A program made the translations under genes and the position numbers. The notes beneath the pieces are model-generated. The model did not search any database. It was not told the origin of the DNA and was given only the letters and a program-made list of their open reading frames with translations. From Pontibacter sp. HSC-36F09 (GTDB lineage: Bacteria > Bacteroidota > Bacteroidia > Cytophagales > Hymenobacteraceae): a stretch of DNA of 64,000 nucleotides. Where the stretch lies: NCBI RefSeq assembly GCF_024171605.1, contig NZ_JALKAA010000001.1, positions 372,001 to 436,000 on the forward strand, given 5' to 3'. Within the stretch, counting starts at the first letter, position 1. Each line of letters begins with the position of its first letter. Shown here piece after piece: positions 55,711-63,747 of the stretch.

Positions 55711-55742
55711 TTGAGCATAAGCTCAAAAAATTAGTATATTTG
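55711..55742 (+). promoter_or_regulatory. Promoter of the ricT-like/gldH operon
   Basis: A -33 TTG at 55711-55713 and -7 TATATTTG at 55735-55742 are 21 nt apart, which is a close match to the Bacteroidota promoter pattern. Confidence 0.65.
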
Positions 55743-55784
55743 TTAATTCAGACAATAAGAAAACAAGAAGCTTCACGGCTATAT

Positions 55785-55789
55785 AGGAG
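55785..55789 (+). promoter_or_regulatory. Shine-Dalgarno site for GTG start
   Basis: AGGAG lies 9 nt before the GTG at 55799. Such a site is rare in this window and supports the unusual GTG start. Confidence 0.6.
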
Positions 55790-55798
55790 ATATAATAA

Positions 55799-57445
55799 GT
55801 GGGATGTAGTTCATGTTCTAGTGGCGGATGCAGCACCGGCGAAAAGCCAGGCGGCTGCAAAAGCAACGGCGGTTGTAGCACAGGAGGCTGCAATCGTTTA
55901 AACGTGTTCGACTGGCTCAGCGATATGGAGATTCCAACCGCGTTTGAGGAGTTCGACATTGTAGAAGTAAGATTCAAGGGAGGTCGCAAGGATTTCTTCC
56001 GCAACATAAACAGGATCGACCTGACGACCGGCGATCCGGTAGTAGTAGACGTGCCCAATGGGCATCACATAGGCACCGTATCGCTGAAAGGCGAACTCGT
56101 GCGTCTGCAGATGCTCAAAAAGAAAGTAGACAACAATGAGGAGATCCGCACCATTTACCGCATCGCCAATGAGCGCGACATGGAAAAGCTGCGCGAGGTG
56201 CAGGAGCAGGAAGCGACTACCATGTACCGTTCCCGCGAGATCATACAGCAGACGGGGCTCCGCATGAAACTCTCTGACGTGGAGTTCCAGGCCGACCGCT
56301 CCAAGGCAACGTTCTACTACTCTGCCGACGACCGTGTCGATTTCCGTGACCTGATCAAAAAGCTGGCTGAGGAGTTTAAGGTACGCATCGAGATGCGCCA
56401 GATCAGTCTGCGCCACGAGGCCGGCCGACTGGGTGGCATCGGCTCCTGTGGACGTGAACTGTGCTGCTCTACCTGGCTCACCGATTTCAAGAGTGTATCC
56501 ACTACGGCGGCCCGTTACCAGAACCTGTCACTCAACCCGAGCAAACTATCGGGTCAGTGCGGGCGCCTGAAGTGCTGCCTCAACTACGAACTGGAAACCT
56601 ACATGGAAGCGCTCAAGGATATACCTACCGTGTCGCGTCCACTGCAGACCAAGCAGGGCGATGCCATGCTGCAGAAAACCGACATCTTTAAAAAGATGAT
56701 GTGGTTCGGCTACCGGGGCGACAACAACTGGTACCCTGTGCCGGTAGAGCGTGTGCACGAAATCCTCAAAATGAACAGCCAAGGTATTGTACCTGAAACG
56801 CTGGTGGAGGAACCTGTACAGGAATCGAAGCAGAACGAGTTTGTAGCTCAGGTAGAAGGCAGCCTGGAGCGCCTTGATGACAAGTTCAAGAATAAGAAAA
56901 AGAAGAAAAAGAAGAAAAAGTCGGCTGGCGATAAGGTAGAAGGCTTGTCAGGGAGTGGCATGCAGGACACAGAAGTTCGCGAGCCACGTGCCCCGCGTGA
57001 AGACAGAGGGCCTCGTGAGGACCGAGGACCGCGCGAAGGCAGAGGGCAGCGTGACGGCCGTGGCCGTGACAGAGGTCCGCGCGAAGCAAAACCTGCCGAC
57101 CAGCAGCAACAGGCGAAAGCGGAAATGCCTACAACGGGAACGGAAGGAGCACCTGCCGAACAGGGCCAGCGCCCTAAAAAGCAGCGCCCACCGCGTAACC
57201 GTGGTAACCGTGAAGGACGTGAAAACAGGGAGGACAGGCCGCCAAGTACAGACGACAGGCAGCCCCGCGAGCCGAGACCGCCACGGGAAGGTGGAGCACC
57301 GAGGCCACCGCGCGGAGAGGGAAGACCGGATGCCCAGCAACCGCAGGGCGATGGCGCTCCGCAGCAGCCCAGACGTCAGAAGTCACGCAGACCAAACCGA
57401 GGCCCAAAACCAAACCAACCTAATACACCTTCGTCTGATGCGTAA
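55799..57445 (+). CDS. PSP1-domain (RicT/YaaT-like) protein with RG-rich tail
   Basis: This 548-residue cytosolic protein has three parts. The N-terminus (about 1-35) is Cys/Gly-rich, with six cysteines. The PSP1 core (about 45-320) has the family cysteine motifs GSCGRELCCSTWL and QCGRLKCCLNYE, which in Bacillus RicT help bind iron-sulfur clusters in an RNA-maturation complex. The C-terminal tail (about 370-548) is a lysine run followed by Arg/Gly/Pro/Gln-rich low complexity. The start is GTG at 55799, behind AGGAG. The 3' end overlaps gldH by 8 nt. Confidence 0.9.
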   Translation: MGCSSCSSGGCSTGEKPGGCKSNGGCSTGGCNRLNVFDWLSDMEIPTAFEEFDIVEVRFKGGRKDFFRNINRIDLTTGDPVVVDVPNGHHIGTVSLKGELVRLQMLKKKVDNNEEIRTIYRIANERDMEKLREVQEQEATTMYRSREIIQQTGLRMKLSDVEFQADRSKATFYYSADDRVDFRDLIKKLAEEFKVRIEMRQISLRHEAGRLGGIGSCGRELCCSTWLTDFKSVSTTAARYQNLSLNPSKLSGQCGRLKCCLNYELETYMEALKDIPTVSRPLQTKQGDAMLQKTDIFKKMMWFGYRGDNNWYPVPVERVHEILKMNSQGIVPETLVEEPVQESKQNEFVAQVEGSLERLDDKFKNKKKKKKKKKSAGDKVEGLSGSGMQDTEVREPRAPREDRGPREDRGPREGRGQRDGRGRDRGPREAKPADQQQQAKAEMPTTGTEGAPAEQGQRPKKQRPPRNRGNREGRENREDRPPSTDDRQPREPRPPREGGAPRPPRGEGRPDAQQPQGDGAPQQPRRQKSRRPNRGPKPNQPNTPSSDA

Positions 57446-57914
57446 CATGATGCTAATGTTGGCGGTAATGGGCACCCTTGTACTGTCGGCTTGCGACCCC
57501 TCGCGGGTATATGAGCAGAACGTAGAAATGCCCGACAAAAACTGGACAGTAGACAATGCGCCTGTGTTTGAGTTTGCCATCGAGGACACCACCAAGCGGT
57601 ACAATGTGTACTTCAATGTGCGCTACTCCCTGGCTTACGACTACTATAACCTATACCTGCAGCATCGCCTCACGGCGCCCGATAGCAGCCTGGTATCGTC
57701 GTCGCTACAAGAACTGCACTTGATGGATGCCAAAACAGGCAAGCCGGAAGGAAAAGGTTCGAGCGACATTTACGATATGCAGTCGCTTGTACTGAAGGAG
57801 GTGGCACTCCCACAGGTGGGCACTTACCGCCTACAGCTGACACAGTACATGCGCCGCGATCCGCTTCCCAATATTCTGGCAGTAGGTGTGCGTGTGGAAG
57901 AGGCAGCCCATTAG
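57438..57914 (+). CDS. gldH: Gliding motility lipoprotein GldH
   Basis: This outer-membrane lipoprotein of the gliding and type IX secretion system has 158 residues. A signal with lipobox LSAC gives lipidated Cys19. The mature part is beta-rich, with the family pattern VYEQNVEMPDKNW, RYNVYFNVRYSLAYDYYNLYL, and GSSDIYDMQSLVLKEVALPQVGTY. The start ATG at 57438 overlaps the upstream stop within ATGCGTAA, so translation is probably coupled. Confidence 0.92.
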   Translation: MRNMMLMLAVMGTLVLSACDPSRVYEQNVEMPDKNWTVDNAPVFEFAIEDTTKRYNVYFNVRYSLAYDYYNLYLQHRLTAPDSSLVSSSLQELHLMDAKTGKPEGKGSSDIYDMQSLVLKEVALPQVGTYRLQLTQYMRRDPLPNILAVGVRVEEAAH

Positions 57915-57934
57915 CACCATACACGATCATTGAG

Positions 57935-57971
57935 AAAACGGCCGGAGCTACATGCTAGCTCCGGCCGTTTT
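57935..57971 (+). terminator. Terminator after gldH
   Basis: A 16-bp stem (57935-57950 with 57956-57971) has a 5-nt loop and a run of T residues after it. This is one of the strongest terminators in the window. Confidence 0.92.
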
Positions 57972-58109
57972 TTTTGTGCGCATCAGCACTCTATACTTTA
58001 CAGCGAACGCTTTATATCCTGACAAGAAACAGCAGGCTTCTACAACAAAAAATTACGGTTGAAAGTATGCAGTATATCTTAAGTCCTATACCTAATTGCT
58101 TGCAACTGT

Positions 58110-59210
58110 ATGAAGCTCACCCTCCAGATAGCCGGATTCGTTCTGACGCTATTTTCTTTCCTGCCTCTTATCAAATCCCCCTTGTGGTGGATCAGGGTGC
58201 TTGACTTTCCACGCCTACATGTGGCCATACTGCTCACAGGCGTACTGGTGGCGTATGTGGCGCTTTATGGTGTGACAGGTGGCGCAGGTGAGATCGGGAT
58301 GCTCGCGCTTTGGGTGCTGGCTATTGTGAATGAATTGCGCTATGTCTACTACTTTACGCCACTCGCTCCAATAGAAGCCCTGCGCACGGAAGTAGAGGTA
58401 CCAGCCAACTGTGTCACACTGATGGTGTCGAATGTGCGCATGACCAACAAGAAGTATGAAAAGTTCTTGCAACTCGTCCTGCGCACTGACCCAGACATCG
58501 TGCTGATCAATGAGCCCAATCAGGCTTGGTACGATCATTTGCAGCCGGAACTCGATAAGCGCTTCCCCTATGCCATCAAAAAGCCGTTGGAGAACACCTA
58601 CGGCATGTTGCTCTTCAGCAAGTTCAAGCTTCTGGACAGTGAGATACGCTTTATGGTGGAAGATGATATCCCTTCGTTTTTCACGGTTGTGGAACTGCCG
58701 AGCGGCCTTCAGTTTGACTTGTACACGGTACATCCGCAGCCGCCCCGGCTCATGCAGAATACTGAAACCCGCGAGGCGGAACTGCTCATCGCGGCAAAGG
58801 TTGTAAAGAAATCCCCGCACCCCTCTATCGTAGCTGGCGACCTGAACGATGTGGCTTGGTCAAGCACCACCAAACTGTTCAAGCAGATAAGTGGCATGCT
58901 GGACCCACGGGTTGGTCGTGGCTTTTTCAATACATACAATGCCTACATACCACTTTTCCGCTACCCCCTGGACCATGTCTTTTATGATCCCTCATTCCGA
59001 TTGGTGCACATGGAGCGACTGCCAAAGTTCGGATCCGACCATTTCCCGATTCTGATCACACTCAACTACGAGCCAAAGAATCAGGAAGAACAACAGCCTC
59101 CTAAAGCCGATGCCGAAGACCATGAAGAAGCCAATGAACTGATACAGGAAGGGCTGGAAAAAGGCGAGGAGCGCAATGGAGAAAAGAAGGCCGAAAACGG
59201 CATCAAATAA
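58110..59210 (+). CDS. EEP-superfamily membrane-anchored phosphatase or nuclease
   Basis: The 366-residue protein has three N-terminal hydrophobic helices (about 5-90) and a cytosolic or periplasmic EEP (endonuclease/exonuclease/phosphatase) domain at about 105-325. The metal site residues are in VSNVRMTNKKYEKF, IVLINEPNQAWYDHL, VAGDLNDVAWSS and SDHFPI. The substrate could be a phospholipid or nucleic acid. The acidic C-terminus is charged. It is monocistronic with its own terminator. Confidence 0.88.
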   Translation: MKLTLQIAGFVLTLFSFLPLIKSPLWWIRVLDFPRLHVAILLTGVLVAYVALYGVTGGAGEIGMLALWVLAIVNELRYVYYFTPLAPIEALRTEVEVPANCVTLMVSNVRMTNKKYEKFLQLVLRTDPDIVLINEPNQAWYDHLQPELDKRFPYAIKKPLENTYGMLLFSKFKLLDSEIRFMVEDDIPSFFTVVELPSGLQFDLYTVHPQPPRLMQNTETREAELLIAAKVVKKSPHPSIVAGDLNDVAWSSTTKLFKQISGMLDPRVGRGFFNTYNAYIPLFRYPLDHVFYDPSFRLVHMERLPKFGSDHFPILITLNYEPKNQEEQQPPKADAEDHEEANELIQEGLEKGEERNGEKKAENGIK

Positions 59211-59213
59211 AAA

Positions 59214-59237
59214 ACCCGCTCAGTAAACTGAGCGGGT
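59214..59237. terminator. Bidirectional terminator
   Basis: ACCCGCTCAG (59214-59223) pairs with CTGAGCGGGT (59228-59237) across a TAAA loop, between the convergent EEP gene and cspA. Confidence 0.8.
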
Positions 59238-59282
59238 CAAAATAGATGAATGCCCTGCCTAAAGGGCTATATGTTCGTCAAC

Positions 59283-59474
59283 CTAGATACGCTCTACGTT
59301 AATTGCATTCAATCCTTTTTTGCCATCTTTCACTTCGAAAGAAACACGGTCATTCTCACGGATTTCGTGAACTAGACCAGTCTGGTGAACGAAGATGTCT
59401 TGGTTTGTATCGTCAGCTACGATGAAGCCGAAGCCCTTAGATACGTTGTAGAATTTTACTTTACCTGTTTGCAT
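59283..59474 (-). CDS. cspA: Cold-shock protein
   Basis: This 63-residue CSD protein is an RNA/DNA chaperone with an OB fold. The RNP1 motif KGFGFI is at about 13-18, and RNP2 DIFVHQTG is at about 28-35. It begins MQTGKVKFYNVSKGF. No Shine-Dalgarno site precedes the ATG, and the leader is AT-rich. It is divergent from the low-complexity protein gene at 59857, with a shared 382-bp region. Confidence 0.95.
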   Translation of the reverse strand: MQTGKVKFYNVSKGFGFIVADDTNQDIFVHQTGLVHEIRENDRVSFEVKDGKKGLNAINVERI

Positions 59475-59499
59475 GATAAATAATTGTTAATAATAGAAG

Positions 59500-59532
59500 C
59501 AAAGGTAAAAATAAGTTCTTATAAATAACCAA
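59500..59532 (-). promoter_or_regulatory. cspA promoter
   Basis: On the minus strand, -7 TACCTTTG (59500-59507) and -33 TTG (59530-59532) are 22 nt apart. It leaves a short leader before cspA. Confidence 0.5.
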
Positions 59533-59841
59533 ATTCATAAAAATAAAATAAGGGCATCTGTCTCAGAAACATAGCCTTGATTTTGTGACTCCTGAAGGTA
59601 TCTGTCGCAAGCAACGTCGGCACTAATCTTCACGCTTCTACCCGGTGTGCACCTCATAACCCTCCTACGTGAGGTGCGTATAGCTAAAACGTTCAGTTAC
59701 ACTAACTAAATAGGTATGACCACCATTTTTTGATGTGGCTTGAACAAGGCCTTGCCTCTGTTCCGGCACTTTGTGCTGTGCGGTGGCGATGTCAGATTTA
59801 ATCGAGCCTTTACTATTCCAATTAATCTATAACTATAAACT

Positions 59842-59847
59842 GAGGAG
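59842..59847 (+). promoter_or_regulatory. Shine-Dalgarno site for the low-complexity protein
   Basis: GAGGAG is centred about 12 nt before the ATG at 59857. A strong ribosome site like this is rare in the window, which suggests high expression. Confidence 0.6.
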
Positions 59848-59856
59848 ATCAGAACT

Positions 59857-61833
59857 ATGAAAGAAAACGAAAAAAATCAGTCATCCAGCCAGTCTGGAAG
59901 TATGTCGGGCAGCTCGTCATCGGGTAGCTCTAACCAAAGCGGATCTAATTTAACTGGCTCAAGTCAAAGTGGTTCTGGTATGGGCTCCATGAGCCAGGGA
60001 AGTTCCGGCATGGGCTCATCATCTTCCAGCTCTACTCCTTCCTCGAAGAGCAGCAGCAAATCTGCTTCTTCCGACAGCAAGTCGACAGGTACAAAAGCCA
60101 AATCAGGCACTAAAACCTCTTCCAAATCTTCTGATTCCAAAACAGGAAAATCTTCAACTTCTTCCAGAAGCAGCAAAGATTCTGATAGCAACCTGAAAGA
60201 TTCTGATAGCAACCTGATGGGTAGCAGCGACCAGAGCTATGGTAGCCAGAGCGGCTCACAGCAGGGCTATGGCAGCCAGCAGCAAGGCGGTATGGGTGGC
60301 CAGGGCTACGGCGACAGCCAGCAAGGTGGCTATGGTTCGCAGGGAGGCTATGGTTACGGTTCGCAGCACAGCGGCGGCTACGGCGGCCAGAGTGGCTATG
60401 GTTATCAGGGCGACTATGGTTCATCGCAGCAGGGCGGTGGCATGCAGCGCGGCTACGGCGACAGTAGCGGCTACAGCTCATCTTCTCAAGGTGGCTATGG
60501 TTCGTCTTCACAAGGCAACTACGGCGGCTCGCAGGGTGGCTATAACTATGGCAACCAGGGCGGCATGGAAGGCAACCGCACCCGCTACCAGGATCAGGAC
60601 TACGGTGCCTCGAGAGGTGGTATGCAGGGCGGCATGCAGGACAGAGAAGGCGACAACATCGGTGGCCAGAGCTACGGTGGTTCGCAGGGCTCTTTCGGTA
60701 TGCAAGGCAGTGGCTCTAACCAGGGCGGCTACGGCAGCTACGATAGCGGTCGCGGTGGATACGAACAAGGCGGTAGCTACCGCAGCAGTAACCAAGGCAA
60801 TTATGGAGGCTCGTCTCAGGGCAGCTATGGTTCTCAGGGAAGTGGACAGGAAGGTTACGGCTCCAGCATGACGGGCTCTGGTTCATCCAGAACAAACATG
60901 CATGGTGGCTATGGTAGCCAAGGTAGCTACCAGCAGGGCTACGGACAAGGCGATTACGGCCAGCGCGGCTCTCAGGGTGGCTATGGTTCATCGCAGGGCA
61001 GCGGCATGCAGCGCGGCTACGGCGACAGCAGTGGCTATAGCTCTTCCTCACAAGGAGGATCTGGCTCTATGGGCGGCCTCAGTGGCTCGCAGGGTGGCTA
61101 CGGCTCGTCTTCGCAAAGCAGCTATGGTTCTATGGGCGGCTCGCAGGGTAGCTCCGGCGACCGTGACCGATACGGTTCTATGGGATATGGCTCATCCAGA
61201 GGTATGAGTGAATATGACCGCGATGACTATGGCTCACAAAGAGGCTACAGCTCACAAAGCTCCATGCAGGGTGGCTATGGCTCGCAGGGCGGCTACGGCT
61301 CACGTGGTGGTTCTTACAACGATGAATACCGTTCGTCTCAGGACCGCGGCCGTGGTAGAAGCTCTTACGGTGATAACTACGGCTCACAGAGCAGCTACGG
61401 CGGTTCTTCCCGTCAGGGTTCACAAGGTAGTGGCTACGGCTCTTCTTCACAGGGCGATTACGGATCTATGAGTGGCCGCAGTGGTTCTCAAGGCGGTTAC
61501 GGCTCACAGGGCAGGTCACAAGGCGGTTACGGCTCTATGAGCAGTGGCGGCTACGGTGGCTCTGAAAGAAGCGGCGGCATGAGCGGCTATGGCCAGAGTG
61601 GTTACCGTGAAGGTGGCTACGGCCAAGGCGGACGAGGAGGCGACCAGAGCCGCTACGGCTCTATGGACAGCGGCACCTCTTACTACAGCGATAACCAGGG
61701 TTCGTCTTCACGCGAAAATTATCGCAGTGGTATGGGCGGCCAGGATTCTTCGCAGCGCGGACGCTCCAACTATGATGACGATAGCAGCAGCTTCGAAACA
61801 AGAAGAAGCGACCGCTACCGCGACCTTGACTAA
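59857..61833 (+). CDS. Gly/Ser/Tyr/Gln low-complexity protein, prion-like
   Basis: This 658-residue protein has no signal peptide or membrane segment. Residues 1-125 are Ser/Lys/Gly-rich and basic. From about 125 to 600, the chain is built from GGYGS, SYGS, QGGYG and SSQ units, with Tyr spaced evenly, and has scattered Arg and Asp. The last 50 residues are more charged (SRENYRSG, SDRYRDLD). The composition is like that of eukaryotic FUS/EWS domains that phase-separate. No enzyme or binding domain is present. Related proteins may exist in Bacteroidota, but no family is known to me. Confidence 0.85.
   Translation: MKENEKNQSSSQSGSMSGSSSSGSSNQSGSNLTGSSQSGSGMGSMSQGSSGMGSSSSSSTPSSKSSSKSASSDSKSTGTKAKSGTKTSSKSSDSKTGKSSTSSRSSKDSDSNLKDSDSNLMGSSDQSYGSQSGSQQGYGSQQQGGMGGQGYGDSQQGGYGSQGGYGYGSQHSGGYGGQSGYGYQGDYGSSQQGGGMQRGYGDSSGYSSSSQGGYGSSSQGNYGGSQGGYNYGNQGGMEGNRTRYQDQDYGASRGGMQGGMQDREGDNIGGQSYGGSQGSFGMQGSGSNQGGYGSYDSGRGGYEQGGSYRSSNQGNYGGSSQGSYGSQGSGQEGYGSSMTGSGSSRTNMHGGYGSQGSYQQGYGQGDYGQRGSQGGYGSSQGSGMQRGYGDSSGYSSSSQGGSGSMGGLSGSQGGYGSSSQSSYGSMGGSQGSSGDRDRYGSMGYGSSRGMSEYDRDDYGSQRGYSSQSSMQGGYGSQGGYGSRGGSYNDEYRSSQDRGRGRSSYGDNYGSQSSYGGSSRQGSQGSGYGSSSQGDYGSMSGRSGSQGGYGSQGRSQGGYGSMSSGGYGGSERSGGMSGYGQSGYREGGYGQGGRGGDQSRYGSMDSGTSYYSDNQGSSSRENYRSGMGGQDSSQRGRSNYDDDSSSFETRRSDRYRDLD
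60440..61028 (+). repeat. Internal duplication in the low-complexity gene
   Basis: A 25-nt segment at 60440-60464 is repeated exactly at 61004-61028. The encoded units MQRGYGDSSGYSSSSQGG match in both places, so a larger segment was duplicated. Confidence 0.75.
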
Positions 61834-61852
61834 TCTGAATTGATCTAAAGCA

Positions 61853-61885
61853 AGAGGCCCTTTCCTGATTCAGGAAGGGGCCTCT
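61853..61885. terminator. Bidirectional terminator after the low-complexity gene
   Basis: A 15-bp stem (61853-61867 with 61871-61885) has one G-U pair, a 3-nt loop and a long T-run. It sits between convergent genes. Confidence 0.9.
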
Positions 61886-61907
61886 TTTTTTGTGCTATAC
61901 CTGATGC

Positions 61908-62774
61908 TTAAAAGCACTCCTGGTAATCGCTGGCAAACTGCCGGAAATTGTGGGGCGAGCGACCTGTTACTTCCTGTACTGTATCTGTTACGGCAGCAGA
62001 TTTTCCGGCTTTGTAAGCAGCGTACAATTCTAAGATGGCATCTGCTATTCGTACTGGTGTATGATGCTTCAGCATGGCTTGCCGGACTACTTCTTCAGGC
62101 ACATCCACAAAGTCAATTTGCTTGCCTGTCACCTCGCCCAGCAGCGCAGCCATTTCCTGATGCGAGAGCGCTTCCGGTCCGGTCAGTTCGTATACCTTTC
62201 CATGATGCTCGTCTGACAGAAGCACCTCTTCGACTACGGCCGCAATATCACGCGTGTCAATGTAACTGACCTTGCCCTCCCCTACAGGCATATAGAATTT
62301 ACCTTCCCGCTTAATAGACTCAGCACTGTAGTTCACCAAGTTCTGCATAAAGCCCGCGGGCCGGAGAATGGTATAAGGGATGCCGCTTTCCTCTACATAC
62401 CTTTCCATCTCCCGGTGCCAACGGCCCAGTTGTATACCTGGCTCCGCCCCTGCTCCCAACGCCGACAGCCTGACAATATGTTTCACACCCTTCTTCTTCG
62501 CCTCTTCTACCAGGTTGCGGGTCATCTCCAGCTGGTTTTCGGAATGCGGCGTAATGAGCACAAGCTTATCTATGTTTGTGAAGGCAGCATGCAGCGAATC
62601 AGGGTCATTGAAGTCGATCTCCACAATCTCCACACCGGGCAGCCGTCTCAGATTTTCACCTTTGATGACGGAGTGTACACCCGCCCTCACTATGACATCC
62701 TGCATGGAAAGCTGATTTACAATTTCATGGCCTACCGTACCTGTAGCACCCGTTACCAATATCGTTTGTCGCAT
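61908..62774 (-). CDS. NmrA-like NAD(P)H-binding reductase
   Basis: This 288-residue atypical SDR has the NAD(P) motif GATGTVG near residues 8-14 and the pattern of NmrA/QOR2-like proteins (MTRNLVEEAKKKGVKHIVRLSALGA). The ATG at 62774 (MRQTILVTG) is chosen over an upstream ATG nine residues earlier. It lacks the classical Tyr-x-x-x-Lys catalytic pair near the middle, so it may be a redox sensor or a quinone-type reductase. It is convergent with the low-complexity gene. Confidence 0.85.
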   Translation of the reverse strand: MRQTILVTGATGTVGHEIVNQLSMQDVIVRAGVHSVIKGENLRRLPGVEIVEIDFNDPDSLHAAFTNIDKLVLITPHSENQLEMTRNLVEEAKKKGVKHIVRLSALGAGAEPGIQLGRWHREMERYVEESGIPYTILRPAGFMQNLVNYSAESIKREGKFYMPVGEGKVSYIDTRDIAAVVEEVLLSDEHHGKVYELTGPEALSHQEMAALLGEVTGKQIDFVDVPEEVVRQAMLKHHTPVRIADAILELYAAYKAGKSAAVTDTVQEVTGRSPHNFRQFASDYQECF

Positions 62775-62889
62775 CGTTTTATTCTTTTGAGGTATGTTCA
62801 CTATACGTGCACGGCACTGCTGACGTGTCGTTTTGCAGCTATACCTATAAACTGATCTGGATGGTGTTAGGTTGAGGGCTCCGCTGTGT

Positions 62890-63747
62890 TTACCGCTTCA
62901 GCTCAAAGCTAACCAGGTATAGTTTTCCATTTTCGTTGCTGATGAGTAGTTCTGTGGGCGACAGGTATAGCAGCGCCTCCGCCTGCCCTGTGCGGCCCAG
63001 CGGCAGACAATAGCGCTTTCCAGAAAACTGTACCTGCTCGTTTTCGGGTTCAAACAGGTATAGCCGCCCATACCCCAGTAGGGCAAAATCTTTCCCGTTC
63101 GGGGCGCTGTCGGCAGCTGTGATGGCGGAGCTCACCCGCAGCTCTTCCTGCGGCGGCAAGGTATAGGCACCCCCTGTGGCAGGCAAGGTATAGCGGCGGG
63201 TGATGCCTTTGCGGGCACGGCTTTTCGTGAAGAAGTGCAAACTGTCAGCACGATAGAAGAAAGCCTCCAGATCGAAGTTTCGCTCCTGCGCTGGCGGCGG
63301 AAAATCCTGTTGGTCGGCGAAGTCAAAAAGCATCGTATCCTGCACAATCATCTCCTCCTGCTGCAACTTAAAAACTTGTAAGTCGCGGCGGGCATTGGCG
63401 TTGTTGCCGAAGTCGCCGATGTAGAGATTGCCTTTATCGTCCTGCGCCAGTTCTTCCCAATCGCGGTTAGGTATAGGCAGCGGTATGGTTTTCAGCAACT
63501 CGCCCTTCAGGTTGAAAAGGTATAGCTCTGCTGGTGATCCACTGTCAGGATGGGTCCAGAAAGTGCTGTCAGTAGCATGGGCCAGGCCGGAGCTCTCCCT
63601 GATGTGGGTATCCAATCGGCCGATACGCTGCACGTTCACCTTGTAGTCTTTCCGCAGCCGCTCAAAATCGCTGTTGCGCCTGTCTGGTCCGCAGCCACAC
63701 AATGCCGTTTGCAGGTATACATACAGGGTAAAAAGCTTGATAAGCAT
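62890..63747 (-). CDS. Lipoprotein with beta-propeller-like domain
   Basis: This 285-residue protein has a short hydrophobic N-terminus with a putative lipobox ending at Cys19 (ALCGC). The mature part has strands such as IRESSGLAHATDSTFWTHPDSG and the segment DWEELAQDDKGNLYIGDFGNNANARRDLQV, typical of propeller or SdiA-regulated/esterase-like families. No catalytic residues are certain. It may bind a ligand or a cell-surface partner. Confidence 0.7.
   Translation of the reverse strand: MLIKLFTLYVYLQTALCGCGPDRRNSDFERLRKDYKVNVQRIGRLDTHIRESSGLAHATDSTFWTHPDSGSPAELYLFNLKGELLKTIPLPIPNRDWEELAQDDKGNLYIGDFGNNANARRDLQVFKLQQEEMIVQDTMLFDFADQQDFPPPAQERNFDLEAFFYRADSLHFFTKSRARKGITRRYTLPATGGAYTLPPQEELRVSSAITAADSAPNGKDFALLGYGRLYLFEPENEQVQFSGKRYCLPLGRTGQAEALLYLSPTELLISNENGKLYLVSFELKR

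Larger units (their letters stand above)
59475..59856. other. Divergent control region between cspA and the low-complexity protein
   Basis: This 382-bp region holds the cspA promoter (59500-59532) and an AT-rich 5' leader. A Shine-Dalgarno GAGGAG at 59842-59847 precedes the other gene. No second promoter was recognised. Confidence 0.5.

Noticed and set aside
56955..57437. An open frame extending gldH upstream into the ricT-like tail
   Set aside because: The extra 161 residues are an out-of-frame reading of the RG-rich tail. The lipoprotein signal starts at 57438.
60239..60871. Alternative frames in the low-complexity gene, rich in Ala/Thr/Val
   Set aside because: They come from the same repeated codons read out of frame, and lack starts and ribosome sites.
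60240..61700. CRISPR-like or tandem DNA repeats
   Set aside because: The repeats are codon-level, irregular in length and in frame within one coding sequence, with no spacers.
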